NCBI RefSeq assembly: GCF_026262505.1 | Contig: NC_067208.1 | Location: 5,713,962-5,777,961, forward strand | Origin: Trichomonas vaginalis G3 | Taxonomy: Eukaryota > Parabasalia > Trichomonadida > Trichomonadidae | DNA length: 64,000 nucleotides | Reading direction: 5' to 3' | In this document: positions 1 to 10,362 of the stretch, in pieces | Position numbering within the stretch: position 1 is the first letter of the stretch | Layout of the letters: each line of letters starts with the position of its first letter | The notes under the pieces: model-generated | The model's database searches: none | Seen by the model: the letters and a program-made list of their open reading frames with translations, nothing else | Told to the model about the DNA's origin: nothing | Made by a program: the position numbers and the translations under genes

Positions 1-1
1 G

Positions 2-478
2 ACAAATCCAATTTACGAAATTGCCACTTCACTTTTGGCCGATGAAGAAGAGTTTTGCGACAATTACTGGGAATATTTAATAATTGTGTTACAAGCAATA
101 TTTGTTAGATGCTGCCATTCTTCTTTCGCTTTGGAATTCATTGGAGAAATTAGCGAAAATTTGGCTGATTGGGATTTGCAAATCCACGACATAGTTGCAA
201 GTATGGCAACAACTGATCAAATACCAACATTCTACACATTTTGGATAGAAAATACTCGTCCTGCAGCATTTTTAAGATCTGCAATTTCTGTTTTCGAAAA
301 CTTTGAACATTTGCCACAATTAGCTGGGAAAAGAGATGAAATTCTTGAGATTTGCTTCAGAAATATTGAAGTTCTCAAGGAAAATATGTCAAATGATGAT
401 GAAATGGAGATGGATGAAGAAGAATTATCCTTCTTTGTTGTGAACGAATTTTGCAAGTATCCTTTGTTTAAGAAATAA
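2..478 (+). CDS. C-terminal part of an unidentified helical protein
   Basis: The reading frame is open from the left edge of the window to a TAA at 476-478, so the gene begins outside the window and only about 158 C-terminal residues are seen. There is no in-frame ATG before the frame enters the window. The visible part is rich in long amphipathic helices (for example around FALEFIGEISENLADW) and ends in a very acidic stretch (DDEMEMDEEEL) followed by a short basic tail. The helix pairs resemble HEAT/importin-type solenoids in general character, but no diagnostic motif is present, so no function is assigned. The coding frame is dense and free of low-complexity DNA, unlike the following AT-rich spacer, which supports a real gene. 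Confidence 0.6.
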   Translation, partial: TNPIYEIATSLLADEEEFCDNYWEYLIIVLQAIFVRCCHSSFALEFIGEISENLADWDLQIHDIVASMATTDQIPTFYTFWIENTRPAAFLRSAISVFENFEHLPQLAGKRDEILEICFRNIEVLKENMSNDDEMEMDEEELSFFVVNEFCKYPLFKK

Positions 479-2830
479 AAATAAGTAAAGAAATAATAGA
501 GTTTATTTTATAAATATTTATATGTGTACTATTTATTATATCGATTGATTTCCAAATATCATAAACTTTAAGTATTGTATTTTTTTAAGTTTATGGTGAT
601 AACCTACTGCAAATTCGCTAGTGACATTGGAATTTAGAATTAAATCAATGAATGAAAGTAAGATTTCAAAAATTTTGTATATCAATACTTCAAAATTCAA
701 TTCTGAGGAAAATTCTGTCATTTCTGATTAAATATAACAATGTACCGAGTTTTCAAGCTTTGTTGCTTTAAAGTGTTTATTAATCCCACTCAAATTTAAA
801 AGGTACGGACACTCCCTTCTAACCAAATTTTTGGCCTTAAACTCCAGATACAGGCTATACATATTATGCATATGTAGAATACGTAGTTTGGAGAAAATCG
901 GCAAATACAATCTAGAGAAATTAAATCATCCAGAATTATCGAGAAAAATCTCTTAAATGTCACGATGGTACAATTCAGCACAAGTATTATATCAGTGCTA
1001 TATCATAAAACGAATTATATATCAATATAATACCGTAAATTTGATTCAATTTACAATATTGGTCTAAAATTGAAGCTTACTTTATCATGCACGTAGTACT
1101 AACAAGTTCAATGATCTCATATATCTACTACAATTTTAACATTGCATGTTAAAACTTGTAATATGAAAATAAATAGACTAAAAATCTGTTTTAAACTCTT
1201 TTCATCGACGTGTTTTACTGATGTAGCTCATATTTGTGAAAATTGTAATACATTTGTAATAAAATTGCATATTATTTGGTTAGATATTTGTGATCAAAAA
1301 TATGAGTATAAAATAAACATATAACTCATCATATTATATGCTATTAAATAAAGTTGCAATAATCTTTCTGTCCTGAGACATAGTTGAAAATTCCAAAAAA
1401 AATTCAAAAAAAGAAAAATGAAAATCAAATATTTGATTTTTCACATGAAAAAATAGATTTAGAATATTTTTTGGAAAACTAGCTTGTTGTATTATTATCA
1501 GAACTTTGAAGTTCAATCCTTTTGAGGTGCAAATTTGCAATATTTTTTGATTCTGATATTAAATTTTTTCATTCTTCAACTTAAAGCTGATCAAATCTCA
1601 GCCATTATGATAGAAATGATATATATCTTACAAATTGCAGGTAAATTAATAATGATTTTATTTCTATAACAACAAGTCAATAGAATAAATGTATCTAAGT
1701 GTATTCGTAATTTCCTGGTAATGGTTATTGATTACGATATCAAACAATAACAGTGTGGTAAGATTTCAAATATCAATTTGGAATGAATCTCATGAAATCC
1801 AAGTAATTGCTTGGCAAACAAATATAATTTGGTAATAAAAGTCAAAATACTTCTGCAAAACTGCATAAATGCATTTTAACATCGCAATTTAATCTCTACA
1901 CAAAAATTGTATTGACCGATTTACTGTATATTTTAACTGTGCATTTACCATTTGAATGCGATTTATGTATATGATTATCTAACAAAAATTTTGGCTGGAT
2001 ACTATCGATTCGAAATTTCATTTTTTAATCTATGCTTTTGTAAACGTAATTCTTGGTTTTAATCAATTTAGAAGCTACCCTATTACTGTAAATAGTTTTT
2101 AACGACATTTACTGAAATTGTAAAATATAATCAGTCCAAAGAGAGATCATTCGAGTTAACATCCTATTACAAAGTATAGGTTGCTATGTTCTGTTGCGTT
2201 GCCCCAATGATGGCTTGCTTGATAAAATACATAGGGAGATATGATCCTTGAAAATACCCTAGCATTTTTTAATAAAATAAGGTTAAAGAGTGTCCGTACC
2301 TTTCAAATTTATTTGAATAAACACTTTCCCTATAATCGGTACATGTTTATTTTGCCAAAGGTGGCATGTTTGCCCAAAGTGCAAGCGTAGCCACCTGAAG
2401 TTAGAAATTATATTTTAACAAATTTGATTTTGTGAACTAAAGAATCGTGGTAAGTTTACATCTTCACACTGTAGATCATAAAACTTTATTTAACTCTTTC
2501 AGACAATTAGAAACCTGATAAGCTTGTTCTTTGGCTGAAAAAAGAGATTGAACGAAATATTTTTATTAATTAAATATATCCCTTTATCGATATTCCAAGA
2601 ATTAATTGATTTAGAATGATTGGCAAAAAAATCTTGAATAAATCAAGTATCTTGATGATAATTCTATTGTTATTGGCTTTTCCATTCTAATGCATCATTT
2701 CATATCCATGGACTTAATCAAAATTCATAATTTATATCCGAAATCTTTATGGTCATTGTTTTCCACATGTATAGAATAGTATTTTATTTTCATAATAAAT
2801 TTAAGGAGTATTTTATATGGTAAAATGTAA
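479..2830. other. 2.35-kb AT-rich spacer with an empty inverted-repeat element
   Basis: No credible gene is seen here; the short open frames are not coding-like. The main structure is the pair of inverted repeats listed separately at 741-824 and 2281-2344. The rest is simple AT-rich DNA. Confidence 0.6.
741..2344. mobile_element. Possible non-autonomous element with about 65-85 bp terminal inverted repeats
   Basis: The segment 741-824 and the reverse complement of 2281-2344 share, in the same order, TGTACCGA, then GTGTTTATT, then a run ending AGGTACGGACACTC and TAACC. This places imperfect inverted repeats at the two ends of a 1.6-kb stretch that has no coding capacity. That layout fits a MITE-like or internally deleted DNA transposon. 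The alternative is two independent copies of a short repeat in opposite orientation. No target-site duplication could be fixed, because the outer edges are ragged. Confidence 0.5.
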
Positions 2831-4366
2831 ATGTGTCTATTGCAAAAAATATTAATGACCGACCAAGACGTTTATCCAAGCAAATACAACGAATTGCGAA
2901 GTATCTTCAAACACTATATCGATTCATGTATTGCATTGTATCAGCTAAAAACAGATAACGAAGAAGAATTATACAAGATTTACAAAATGATCAAAACAGA
3001 ATTGATTGATTCAAAGAAATGTCCACCTCAAATAATTATGAAAGATATTTTATGTATCATTCGGTACAACAATCGCTATAAAAAGTCATATTTATACCTC
3101 GCCAAACTCATTTATGATGAATATCATGTGGAAGAAGTCAGCGATCTCATGTATCTTCCAAACATCCTGTTTTATAAAGAATATGGAATTAAATTAGACA
3201 AACATGCCGATTTTTTTGAAGATTATACAGAAAATCTCGATATTCATACAGAAAATACAATTTACAGAGCAATTATGTATAATGACTTAGAAAAATTCAT
3301 CACATTCACTGAAAGAGATGGATTTGATAAAGATCAAACACTTATAAACAAATTATATCCATATTCTAAGACAAGATATTCATTACTTGAATTATGTTGT
3401 TACCATGGAGCAGTTGATTGTTTCAAGTTATTAAGATCGAAATTTAAATCTGAAATAACTGAAATGTGTTTAGAATTTTCATTTTTAGGAGGAAATCCAG
3501 AGATCATGAGTGAATGTTTGAAATATCAGAAACCAAATGAAGATTGCATGAAATATGCAATTATTTCACACAACATCGATTTCATTACATTCTTGATGAA
3601 TGAATACAACATAGAGATCGATTTAGAAAATTGTGGAATTTACAATAATATTGAATCCTATTTAGTTTATTTCGATCAAACTAATGATATAAACAAATGT
3701 TTTGTTTGTTCACCAATTTTTAATATTCGATCCCTTATCGAATACTTCCTTTCACATGGTGAGAATATCAATGAAAAAGATAAAGATGGAGAAACCGCGC
3801 TTCATAAAGCGGCACAGTATGATCGTAAAGAAATTGCCGAATTTCTTATTTCACATGGTGCTAATATCAATGAAAAAGATGAAGATGGAGAAACCGCGCT
3901 TCATAAAGCAGCACGGTATGATAGTAAAGAAATTGCCGAATTTCTTATTTCGCATGGTGCTAATATCAATGAAAAAAATAACGATGGAGAAACCATACTT
4001 TATATTGCAGCATGGAATGATGATAAAGAAATTGCTGAATTTCTTATTTCGCATGGTGCTAATGTCAATGAGAAAGATGAAGATGGAGAAACCGCACTTC
4101 ATCATGCAGCATATTACAATTGTAAAGAAATCGCTGAATTTCTTATTTCGCATGGTGCTAATGTCAATGAAAAAAATGAAGATGGAGAAACCGCACTTCA
4201 TATTGCAGCATATTACAATTGTAAAGAAATTGCTGAATTTCTTATTTCGCATGGTGCTAATGTCAATGAAAAAAATGAAGATGGAGAAACCGCACATCAT
4301 ATTGCAGCACGGTATGATCGTAAAGAAATAGTTGAACTCCTTATTTCGCATGGTGCGAAAAAATAA
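2831..4366 (+). CDS. DUF3447-type ankyrin repeat protein
   Basis: This is an intact 511-residue protein. An in-frame ATG at 2855 gives MTDQDVYPSKYNELR and may be the true start, since this family usually begins just before the YNELR-like segment. Residues up to about 310 form the trichomonad DUF3447-like domain, with landmarks LLELCCYHGAVDCFK, FLGGNPEIMSECLK and CMKYAIISHNIDFITFL. The C-terminal 200 residues are six 33-residue ankyrin repeats of the form NINEKDEDGETALHKAA..KEIAEFLISHGA. Family members are large-copy cytosolic scaffold proteins of unknown partners. The ankyrin units are almost identical at DNA level (99-bp period, about 3760-4350), implying recent unit duplication or conversion. 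Homologous copies lie at 27959-29292 (broken) and 6500-6843 (remnant). Confidence 0.9.
   Translation: MCLLQKILMTDQDVYPSKYNELRSIFKHYIDSCIALYQLKTDNEEELYKIYKMIKTELIDSKKCPPQIIMKDILCIIRYNNRYKKSYLYLAKLIYDEYHVEEVSDLMYLPNILFYKEYGIKLDKHADFFEDYTENLDIHTENTIYRAIMYNDLEKFITFTERDGFDKDQTLINKLYPYSKTRYSLLELCCYHGAVDCFKLLRSKFKSEITEMCLEFSFLGGNPEIMSECLKYQKPNEDCMKYAIISHNIDFITFLMNEYNIEIDLENCGIYNNIESYLVYFDQTNDINKCFVCSPIFNIRSLIEYFLSHGENINEKDKDGETALHKAAQYDRKEIAEFLISHGANINEKDEDGETALHKAARYDSKEIAEFLISHGANINEKNNDGETILYIAAWNDDKEIAEFLISHGANVNEKDEDGETALHHAAYYNCKEIAEFLISHGANVNEKNEDGETALHIAAYYNCKEIAEFLISHGANVNEKNEDGETAHHIAARYDRKEIVELLISHGAKK
3757..4353 (+). repeat. 99-bp tandem repeats encoding six ankyrin units
   Basis: Within the ankyrin gene, six consecutive 99-bp units share long identical stretches such as GAAATTGCCGAATTTCTTAT and GATGGAGAAACCGC. 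Synonymous sites are nearly unchanged, so the array expanded recently or is being homogenised. Confidence 0.85.
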
Positions 4367-5215
4367 TATTCTTATATAAGACATTATTCTTTATTTTTAT
4401 GTTATGCAAGATATTGCGAAATATTTTTGATAACTTGTAAAAAAAGTGTAAACTTCAGAATACACAATAATATATTATTTAGGTACTTTATATAGGTATA
4501 GATATTATTGCCACTCAAAAAATCACGATTTCAATTTTTCTCGAAATCTAGTCTTGAAATGTATATTAATTTTACTAAATATAAGCATTATATTATATGC
4601 TAATGGACTTTTGCAATCGTCCCTATTAAACATGTATATTTATATTCCTCCAAAGTTCTTTTAATTTTATTGAAAGGGAGGATAAATATTTTCCATTGCT
4701 TGAGATAATTTTGGGTGAAACTCATCGTTAATTTGCAGCCTTACATAAATAAAATACTATTATCGATTACCTCGTAGAACATGGTATGAACAAAAAGCGT
4801 AAATAATTTAATATTTGATTGAATTAGGCTTTATATAATACGCTATGTTTATTTTTTAATTTTGCCACTTCGACACAATAGCGAATGTTATAAGAGGTGT
4901 TATAATTTAACCAGAATTTAGAAAAATTGATTTTTTTAAGGGTGCCCTATAACGATAATGTAAACATCATAAAATTAACCTTATTAGAACTCGAATGAAT
5001 GGATTATCCAGATTCTAGTTCTCAATATAATAGCCTTAAAAGTGCTTTTCTGAGGGTGGTTTATCGTCTATAGGGCACCCTTAAAAAAAAAATATTTTGG
5101 TATATTAATTAGCTTTGTTTCTCTGGAATATTATAAATATGAGATATTTGGCCATATCTAACTTTTATGATATATTTGAATGGTTTACGTTTAAATTTTT
5201 CTCGAAAAATCAAAA
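4367..5215. other. AT-rich spacer holding one short MITE
   Basis: No gene is seen. It contains the TTAA-bounded element at 4936-5084. A short degenerate stretch near 4737-4806 (reading like A..Y..IIDYLVEHGMNKK) may be the relic of one ankyrin unit. Confidence 0.5.
4936..5084. mobile_element. 149-bp TTAA-bounded MITE
   Basis: The left end TTAAGGGTGCCCTATA is mirrored by the right end TATAGGGCACCCTTAA, and the match continues about 23 bp inward (ATCGTTAT / ATCGTC with one indel). The interior of about 100 bp is non-coding. Termini of TTAA plus GGG are what a piggyBac-type transposase would leave, with TTAA serving as target duplication. The family assignment is inference from the ends only. 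Confidence 0.75.
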
Positions 5216-6349
5216 ATGAATATTAACCCATTGAACCAGTTTCGAGATGAAATTGAAGAACAATTAAAGAAAGAGCATCCTGATTGGGGTAAGAAAGAAC
5301 TTATTAAAGAAATTGCTGATAGATGGCGAGCAATGACCGAAGAAGAAAGAAATAAGTATAGAAAGCCAAGTTCACCTTATCTTCAAAGAACAGAAAAGAA
5401 GTTCGCTAGTCCAACTGGTCTTAATATTAAACCAGGGCTAAATATAAAGTTATCAAATTTAAAGTTCAAACTTCCAGAAAACGATACTAAAAATACAACA
5501 ACTGTTAAGCCGTTACTATCTATTAAGAGGAAACCCGAATTAAAACCTCAATTTGATGATAATGAAACAGAATTAATGGAATTCTCTAGTTTTGTTGCTC
5601 CAAACACAAACACTCCTCAAAATATTGGACGTCCATCAGCATTCAAGTCATTAAGTTTCGGTAAAAAAGAAAATGATGGAAAAATCGCACGTCAAAGAGC
5701 AGAGCCACCAAATTTATTGGTATCATCTATTGTATCAGATAAGCATGAAAGCAAGTTACTAGAATTCATAAAAAGCGAAAAACAAGATTACATTAAAGAG
5801 CATCCAACAGCCAGCTCATTTGAAACTATGGTTGCTCTAAGAAGGAAGTATGAGGATCTCAATCCGGATCAAAACTCGTCCAATATCGAAAATGGCAAGC
5901 AAATCAGTAAAGATAAAAAAGAAAAGCCACAAAAGACAGATAAAAAGGAGAAACCTGATAAAAAGAAGCCAGAAAAGAAAGAGAAAAAGAAAGTCCATCG
6001 TAAATTCTCTTTTGCATCAACATCATCTTCTTCATCGAGTTCTTCAAGCTCTTCCAGTTCATCTAGCTCATCTTCCTCATCAAGTTCTTCATCTTCTTCT
6101 TCTTCAAGTTCCTCTTCAAGCTCTTCTTCATCTTCTTCCAGTTCATCTTCATATTCATCTTCATATTCAGATGAAGAAGTCTTTGTTATTAATACATTAA
6201 CTCCCAGTTATAACTATAGTCCATATTACTACCCACCAATGTATCAATTTGCTATGAATAATGTTCGAATGACAACCAAAACGAATATTATCATTAGAGT
6301 CCCTGTTTCGAAGGATTCATCTTCTTCGTCATCATCCTCATCAGACTAA
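5216..6349 (+). CDS. HMG-box-like protein with a long poly-serine tract
   Basis: This is an intact 377-residue protein. Residues 1-60 read NPLNQFRDEIEEQLKKEHPD, then GKKELIKEIADRWRAMTEEE and RNKY. That is the pattern of an HMG box, a three-helix DNA-bending domain with a conserved W in RW-x-x-M/L and a closing EE-x-x-KY. Around residues 180-220 a second, weaker stretch (LLEFIKSEKQDYIKEHPTAS) may be a diverged repeat of helix 1. A Lys-rich basic region (about 225-265) precedes roughly 50 consecutive serines encoded by mixed TCN/AGY codons, then an acidic SYSDEE segment and a C-terminal Ser run. Probable nuclear chromatin or splicing-associated protein; the HMG call is from pattern only. The start codon follows AT-rich DNA containing TCAAAA directly before ATG. 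Confidence 0.75.
   Translation: MNINPLNQFRDEIEEQLKKEHPDWGKKELIKEIADRWRAMTEEERNKYRKPSSPYLQRTEKKFASPTGLNIKPGLNIKLSNLKFKLPENDTKNTTTVKPLLSIKRKPELKPQFDDNETELMEFSSFVAPNTNTPQNIGRPSAFKSLSFGKKENDGKIARQRAEPPNLLVSSIVSDKHESKLLEFIKSEKQDYIKEHPTASSFETMVALRRKYEDLNPDQNSSNIENGKQISKDKKEKPQKTDKKEKPDKKKPEKKEKKKVHRKFSFASTSSSSSSSSSSSSSSSSSSSSSSSSSSSSSSSSSSSSSSSSSSSYSSSYSDEEVFVINTLTPSYNYSPYYYPPMYQFAMNNVRMTTKTNIIIRVPVSKDSSSSSSSSSD
6023..6161 (+). repeat. Serine-codon microsatellite (TCN/AGY)
   Basis: Irregular TCT/TCA/TCC/AGT/AGC codons run for about 140 bp. Mixed codon use argues that the poly-Ser protein sequence is maintained rather than being simple slippage of one triplet. Confidence 0.7.
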
Positions 6350-6499
6350 GCTTCAATATTGTAAATTTTTAAGTAATAAAATATTAATATTTTTATTTTA
6401 AATTTTAAAAACGATAATGTAATAATAGCATAAACAAAATTGTGGCAAACAGAAGCAACATAAGTGCTCTTCTTGTTCGATATGCTCAGAAATTACATG

Positions 6500-6843
6500 T
6501 TTATGTTTTAAATAAATGATATTTTTATTTTTCTGACTTATGATTATGAACTCTGAGGAATAATGATTCATTTTTGATCTTTCAAACACACACTCATAAT
6601 CTCTGGATTTCCTCCTAAAAAAATGAAAGAAGAAGGCACTTTTTTGTTATTCCTGCAGAGAATTTTGTTCTCAAAAACTTGAAGCAATTGACAGAGCCCG
6701 TAATAACAACATAATTCGAATATATCTAAAATTTTTATCACACATGGAATGAAATTAAAGGTCGCAATTGTGTGAAAATTAATATTTTCTCGTTCTGTGA
6801 ATGGAATAAACAAACTCAGGTCATCATCAATAATTGATTGCAA
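6500..6843 (-). pseudogene. Decayed DUF3447-ankyrin gene fragment
   Basis: On the minus strand the fragment contains FTERENINF, FELCCYYGLCQLLQVFENK and FLGGNPEIMSVCLKDQK. These align in order with FTERDGFDK, LELCCYHGAVDCFKLLRSK and FLGGNPEIMSECLKYQK of the intact gene at 2831-4366. Only the middle of the DUF3447 domain survives. The following piece (MNHYSSEFIIIS) corresponds to the CMKYAIISHN segment in another frame, and the ankyrin part is absent. It is a clear relic of a gene duplicate. Confidence 0.75.
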
Positions 6844-7044
6844 AATTCATTGTAGTGGGATGAAATATCATTAGGAAAAGATTCTTTGAATAGCTTCAAT
6901 TCTCGCAGCCAAGACAACATTTATCAAAACTTATTCATAATTTTGATCTTTTATTTTATAATACTTATTAATAAATGTATTAATCCTGTGATCGTAAATG
7001 AGCTTTAAAAAAGATCTTACAATGGATATTGATTATTTCTGTAT

Positions 7045-8385
7045 TTAGTTCTTTGTTAATTCGCCTTTGAAATCAAAAATATTAATTATTAACCAATCTT
7101 CATCGCTTGAAGTCTTTCCTGTTTGAGTTAATTTGAAAGATACAAAATATTCTTTGGTTTGAAGTGGAAATTCTTTGATTTCACTTTGTTTGAATTCATA
7201 ATATTTATCATTATCTAATACAACAGTTGTTCCATCTTCTTTGATTCCTTCTAACTTCCATTTCCTCAATAAATTCATATCATTTTTAAAATTTGATTGT
7301 AAAACATAAGATGTTGGTTTTAATTTATATCCTTTTAAATCAGCTTTTATCCATGAATTAGGACAATCATTACTACAAAATTGCTCATCATTGCTATAAG
7401 AATTTATAAATGATATACTTCTTCCACTACATACAGATGAAGCAGTAAGTTCCATTTTAATTTCTTTATAATCTACAAACATATGATCATAAACATTAAA
7501 AGAGTTATTTGATATTGAAAATTGATTTTTAATTATTAGTTTTTCGAATGATGAAATAGGTTCATTTGAGATTTCAATATTTTCTCTAATATTCGAATGA
7601 TAATTCTTTAATATTTCGTTATATATAGAAAGAAGAACTCTTTCGAATGAATGTTCAATGCAAAAGTTATAAATTCTGTCATAAGTTTCTCGTGAACAAT
7701 ATGCAAGTTTGATGTGTCTAAATAAGTCAAAGAATGTATCATTCTGTTTGCAGATTGATAAAAGTAAAAGAGATAAATGATCTTCGTTGTCGATCTTTAA
7801 TTCATCAGAGGTAATGATTTTTTCAAAAAATTCATAACCATTTTTGACGAAATGTTCAATGATATCTTTGTCATCTAAACAATATAAATGTGATGATATG
7901 AATCTAATGCATTCGTTTTCTGTTATAATATCATTTTCGAAAACTGAAATTTCATACTTTTGAAAAACATTTTCTTTTGTAATAGATTTGTCTAATTTAA
8001 CATGTTCTGAATATACTTGTATGAATAATTGATTGCCAAAATGTTTTCCAATTTCAAATATATCATGAGAATGTGATTCATCTTCAAAGTCAAGTTTTCC
8101 TGTTTCAAGAAACTCTGAAAGTATATCAATTGAATCTTCACATTTAAGATCTAGATTTACTTCATATGATGATATCGATTTATTAAGAACGCATTTTTCT
8201 TGGATTAAATCTGAAAAACAAACAGCAGAAGACTTCTTTGTTTTGATTATTCGACCATTAATATTGATAATAAATTGTCCACATTCTGTAAGAATCCCAA
8301 CACGTTTTAATTCTTTGCATGATTTCGTTATCTGAACCATAAAAAATTTAACATATTTTTTGCCAATTAGACTATGAAATTTCAT
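7045..8385 (-). CDS. BTB-like protein with C-terminal F5/8C (discoidin)-like domain
   Basis: This is an intact 446-residue protein. Residues about 35-130 (ININGRIIKTKKSSAVCFSD ... DILSEFLETGKLDFEDESHS ... IGKHFGNQLFIQVYSEHV) have the layout of a BTB/POZ fold. The helical middle (about 150-280) occupies the place of a BACK-like linker. The last 130 residues (SWIKADLKGYKLKPTSYVL, KWKLEGIKEDGTTVVLD, YFVSFKLTQTG) match the beta-sandwich pattern of the F5/8 type C domain used by BTBD9-like proteins. Such proteins usually serve as cullin-3 adaptors or scaffolds; partners here are unknown. Internal in-frame ATGs at residues 16 and later leave the exact start uncertain. Confidence 0.65.
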   Translation of the reverse strand: MKFHSLIGKKYVKFFMVQITKSCKELKRVGILTECGQFIININGRIIKTKKSSAVCFSDLIQEKCVLNKSISSYEVNLDLKCEDSIDILSEFLETGKLDFEDESHSHDIFEIGKHFGNQLFIQVYSEHVKLDKSITKENVFQKYEISVFENDIITENECIRFISSHLYCLDDKDIIEHFVKNGYEFFEKIITSDELKIDNEDHLSLLLLSICKQNDTFFDLFRHIKLAYCSRETYDRIYNFCIEHSFERVLLSIYNEILKNYHSNIRENIEISNEPISSFEKLIIKNQFSISNNSFNVYDHMFVDYKEIKMELTASSVCSGRSISFINSYSNDEQFCSNDCPNSWIKADLKGYKLKPTSYVLQSNFKNDMNLLRKWKLEGIKEDGTTVVLDNDKYYEFKQSEIKEFPLQTKEYFVSFKLTQTGKTSSDEDWLIINIFDFKGELTKN

Positions 8386-8661
8386 ATAAGACTCTAATAT
8401 TAATATTAATTTAATTCAAGAACGGGTTACTTTTTTTTTATTTTTAATAAAAAAGACTCTAATTTCCAGGCTCATTGTTTAGGGATTGGTCTGAAGGTGT
8501 GGCTATTTTCGCTGTGAATATATGTTATATATTGGTACAATTTAATCACAATGAATTCTTCAAAAATTGCCACCAGAAGCACTTATTTTGTCTTAAAAAG
8601 CTAAAGAATTAAATGATATTCATACAATTTATTCTAATATAAAGGAAAAGATAAACAAAAA

Positions 8662-9435
8662 TTATATTGAAGATTCACCTTCTTCTGTGAAGAGTTCTAT
8701 AGGACATAATAGGACAGAAATTAGCTTTTCAAGCAAATCTGCGATATGTGGATCAGAAATATCTTCGCATTTAATTCGAATTAACATTCTGAACTGGTAA
8801 GATACCATTTCCACATCTTTAACAACTAAATTGCAATTGCATTGACAAGCAAAGTTTGGTATAATAGATTTAACAAGCTGTGTAAAGCTGCTGAAGTAAT
8901 CAATGATTGTACCATCGTCCTGATCAACAATTTCAAGCGCTTCTTTATCACAGTCTTCGTATCTTATGCGTCTGACTATTTTTCCAAGGCGGGTGTAAAC
9001 ACCATCGCGAACAAAAACGTAATCAGTTGTATTATCTGAAATCTTTTTGGTCGAAAATGCATCAATCGTGCAATCATTCAGTTCTATAAGGAAACATTCA
9101 ATGTTGTTTGACTTATTAGCGATTTCTAGTTGAGTTTCAACGTGTTTATCTGGTATTTCAAATTGAGTTAGTCTTCTATAATATGTTTGAGGGTGGGTAA
9201 TCTGAGATACAACTGTATCTGTAGCTCTTCTCTTGATTTTTCCATCTTTGTCCGGTTTGAAAATAATAGATTCAGGATCAAAACCAATTTGTCTAATAAA
9301 GTCTCCAGGAAGCAAATCACTAAGCTTTCTATCTTGGAGTGGCTGCTCCATCATCTGCTTTGAAATGCTCACACGGTGAGGCTTGCTCGTATTCATAAAA
9401 TATAATACTCGGTAGAAAATAGAAGGGGTTCTCAA
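8662..9435 (-). CDS. Unidentified conserved-looking protein
   Basis: The frame gives 257 residues. The second in-frame ATG (at 9396, giving MNTSKPHRVSISKQMMEQ) is the more likely start because the first 13 residues are AT-driven and hydrophobic. The protein is mixed alpha/beta, soluble and moderately acidic. Recognisable stretches include DFIRQIGFDPESIIF, GVYTRLGKIVRRIRYEDCDK and ADLLEKLISVLLCP. No signal peptide or membrane segment is visible. The sequence is compositionally rich and unlike spacer DNA, so the gene is probably real, but I do not recognise the family. Confidence 0.7.
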   Translation of the reverse strand: MRTPSIFYRVLYFMNTSKPHRVSISKQMMEQPLQDRKLSDLLPGDFIRQIGFDPESIIFKPDKDGKIKRRATDTVVSQITHPQTYYRRLTQFEIPDKHVETQLEIANKSNNIECFLIELNDCTIDAFSTKKISDNTTDYVFVRDGVYTRLGKIVRRIRYEDCDKEALEIVDQDDGTIIDYFSSFTQLVKSIIPNFACQCNCNLVVKDVEMVSYQFRMLIRIKCEDISDPHIADLLEKLISVLLCPIELFTEEGESSI

Positions 9436-10362
9436 ATTTTATTATTTCGGAATCTCAATTTATGATTGGAGTATAAGTATAAATTCTACAAATTTTCTGA
9501 TCCCTTGAAAATCATAAAGATTTTCAATAAAATTTTGGCCATTTTTCTATGGCCATATTTTTTATGTCATAATAAGAATGCCCATAGTATTGTTATATTA
9601 TTTTAAAAATATTTTCGTGTTTTCTTAAGAAATTTGGATATTTTCGATGAAATTAGCAAAAATAAGCTAATTACGAATGAAAAAGATATGTGTAGCTTAC
9701 GCAAATAGTGCACCTATTCTCTGTACTCACAAATCTTCCGATTACAAGATTTGCTTCGTTTTATTGTTTTTGATTGCAAAAACAAAACGAATTTATGTTA
9801 TGGATATCCAACTTATATACGCATGTGTGTTTTATCGAAATATTAATTTTAGAAAAAAAATTTTAAAAATGGTCACTCTGGGGTTCGAACCCAGGCCCTC
9901 GCGGACCAGTGCCTTAAACTGGCGCCTTAGACCACTCGGCCAAATGACCCTGACATTTTATTTTTATTTTATAAATAATAGAACTATTTGAATCATTAGT
10001 CTCCTCAAAAAGTATTCAAATAACACTATTCCTTTTTTATATCTGAATTTTCCATGAAATTATTGTACATTTCTTCTATAACTTTGAAACGTATTAGAAT
10101 TATCGAAATGAAATTTTTATTTCTTTTTTATTTATGAAATATTGTTGTATTTGTCTTTCCTCCATCATGTATTGTGCTCTTGATGGTTCTTCTTCAACTA
10201 TTTGAACCAATGAATTTGAACGTTGAAGCTATTACAAAAATTATATATATTATTGCTCTAGTCCGAACAAACGATATACTATCCATCAAGTTTTAAGATA
10301 AATCAATTGCTTCGATCATAAAAAAAAATCAAAATAATTTTCAAAATTGTGTTTTTTTTTAA
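9436..10362. other. Spacer containing only a tRNA gene
   Basis: Apart from tRNA-Leu on the minus strand (9870-9949), nothing coding is visible. The rest is AT-rich DNA with poly-A and poly-T runs. Confidence 0.7.
9870..9949 (-). tRNA. tRNA-Leu (anticodon AAG)
   Basis: The minus strand folds into a complete type II cloverleaf of 80 nt. The acceptor GGTCATT pairs with AGTGACC (one G-U), with A as discriminator. The D stem is GCC/GGC, the anticodon stem is CCAGT/ACTGG with loop TTAAGGC (anticodon AAG, reading CUU and, with inosine, CUC), there is an 11-nt variable arm, and the T stem CTGGG/CCCAG encloses TTCGAAC. There is no intron. The GGCCGAGTGGT D-region provides internal A box positions and GGTTCGAACCC the B box for Pol III. 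Confidence 0.96.

Noticed and set aside
3702-4384. Long overlapping frames on both strands of the ankyrin repeats
   Set aside because: They are shadows of the 99-bp repeat, which stays open in other frames; only the ankyrin frame has a family match.
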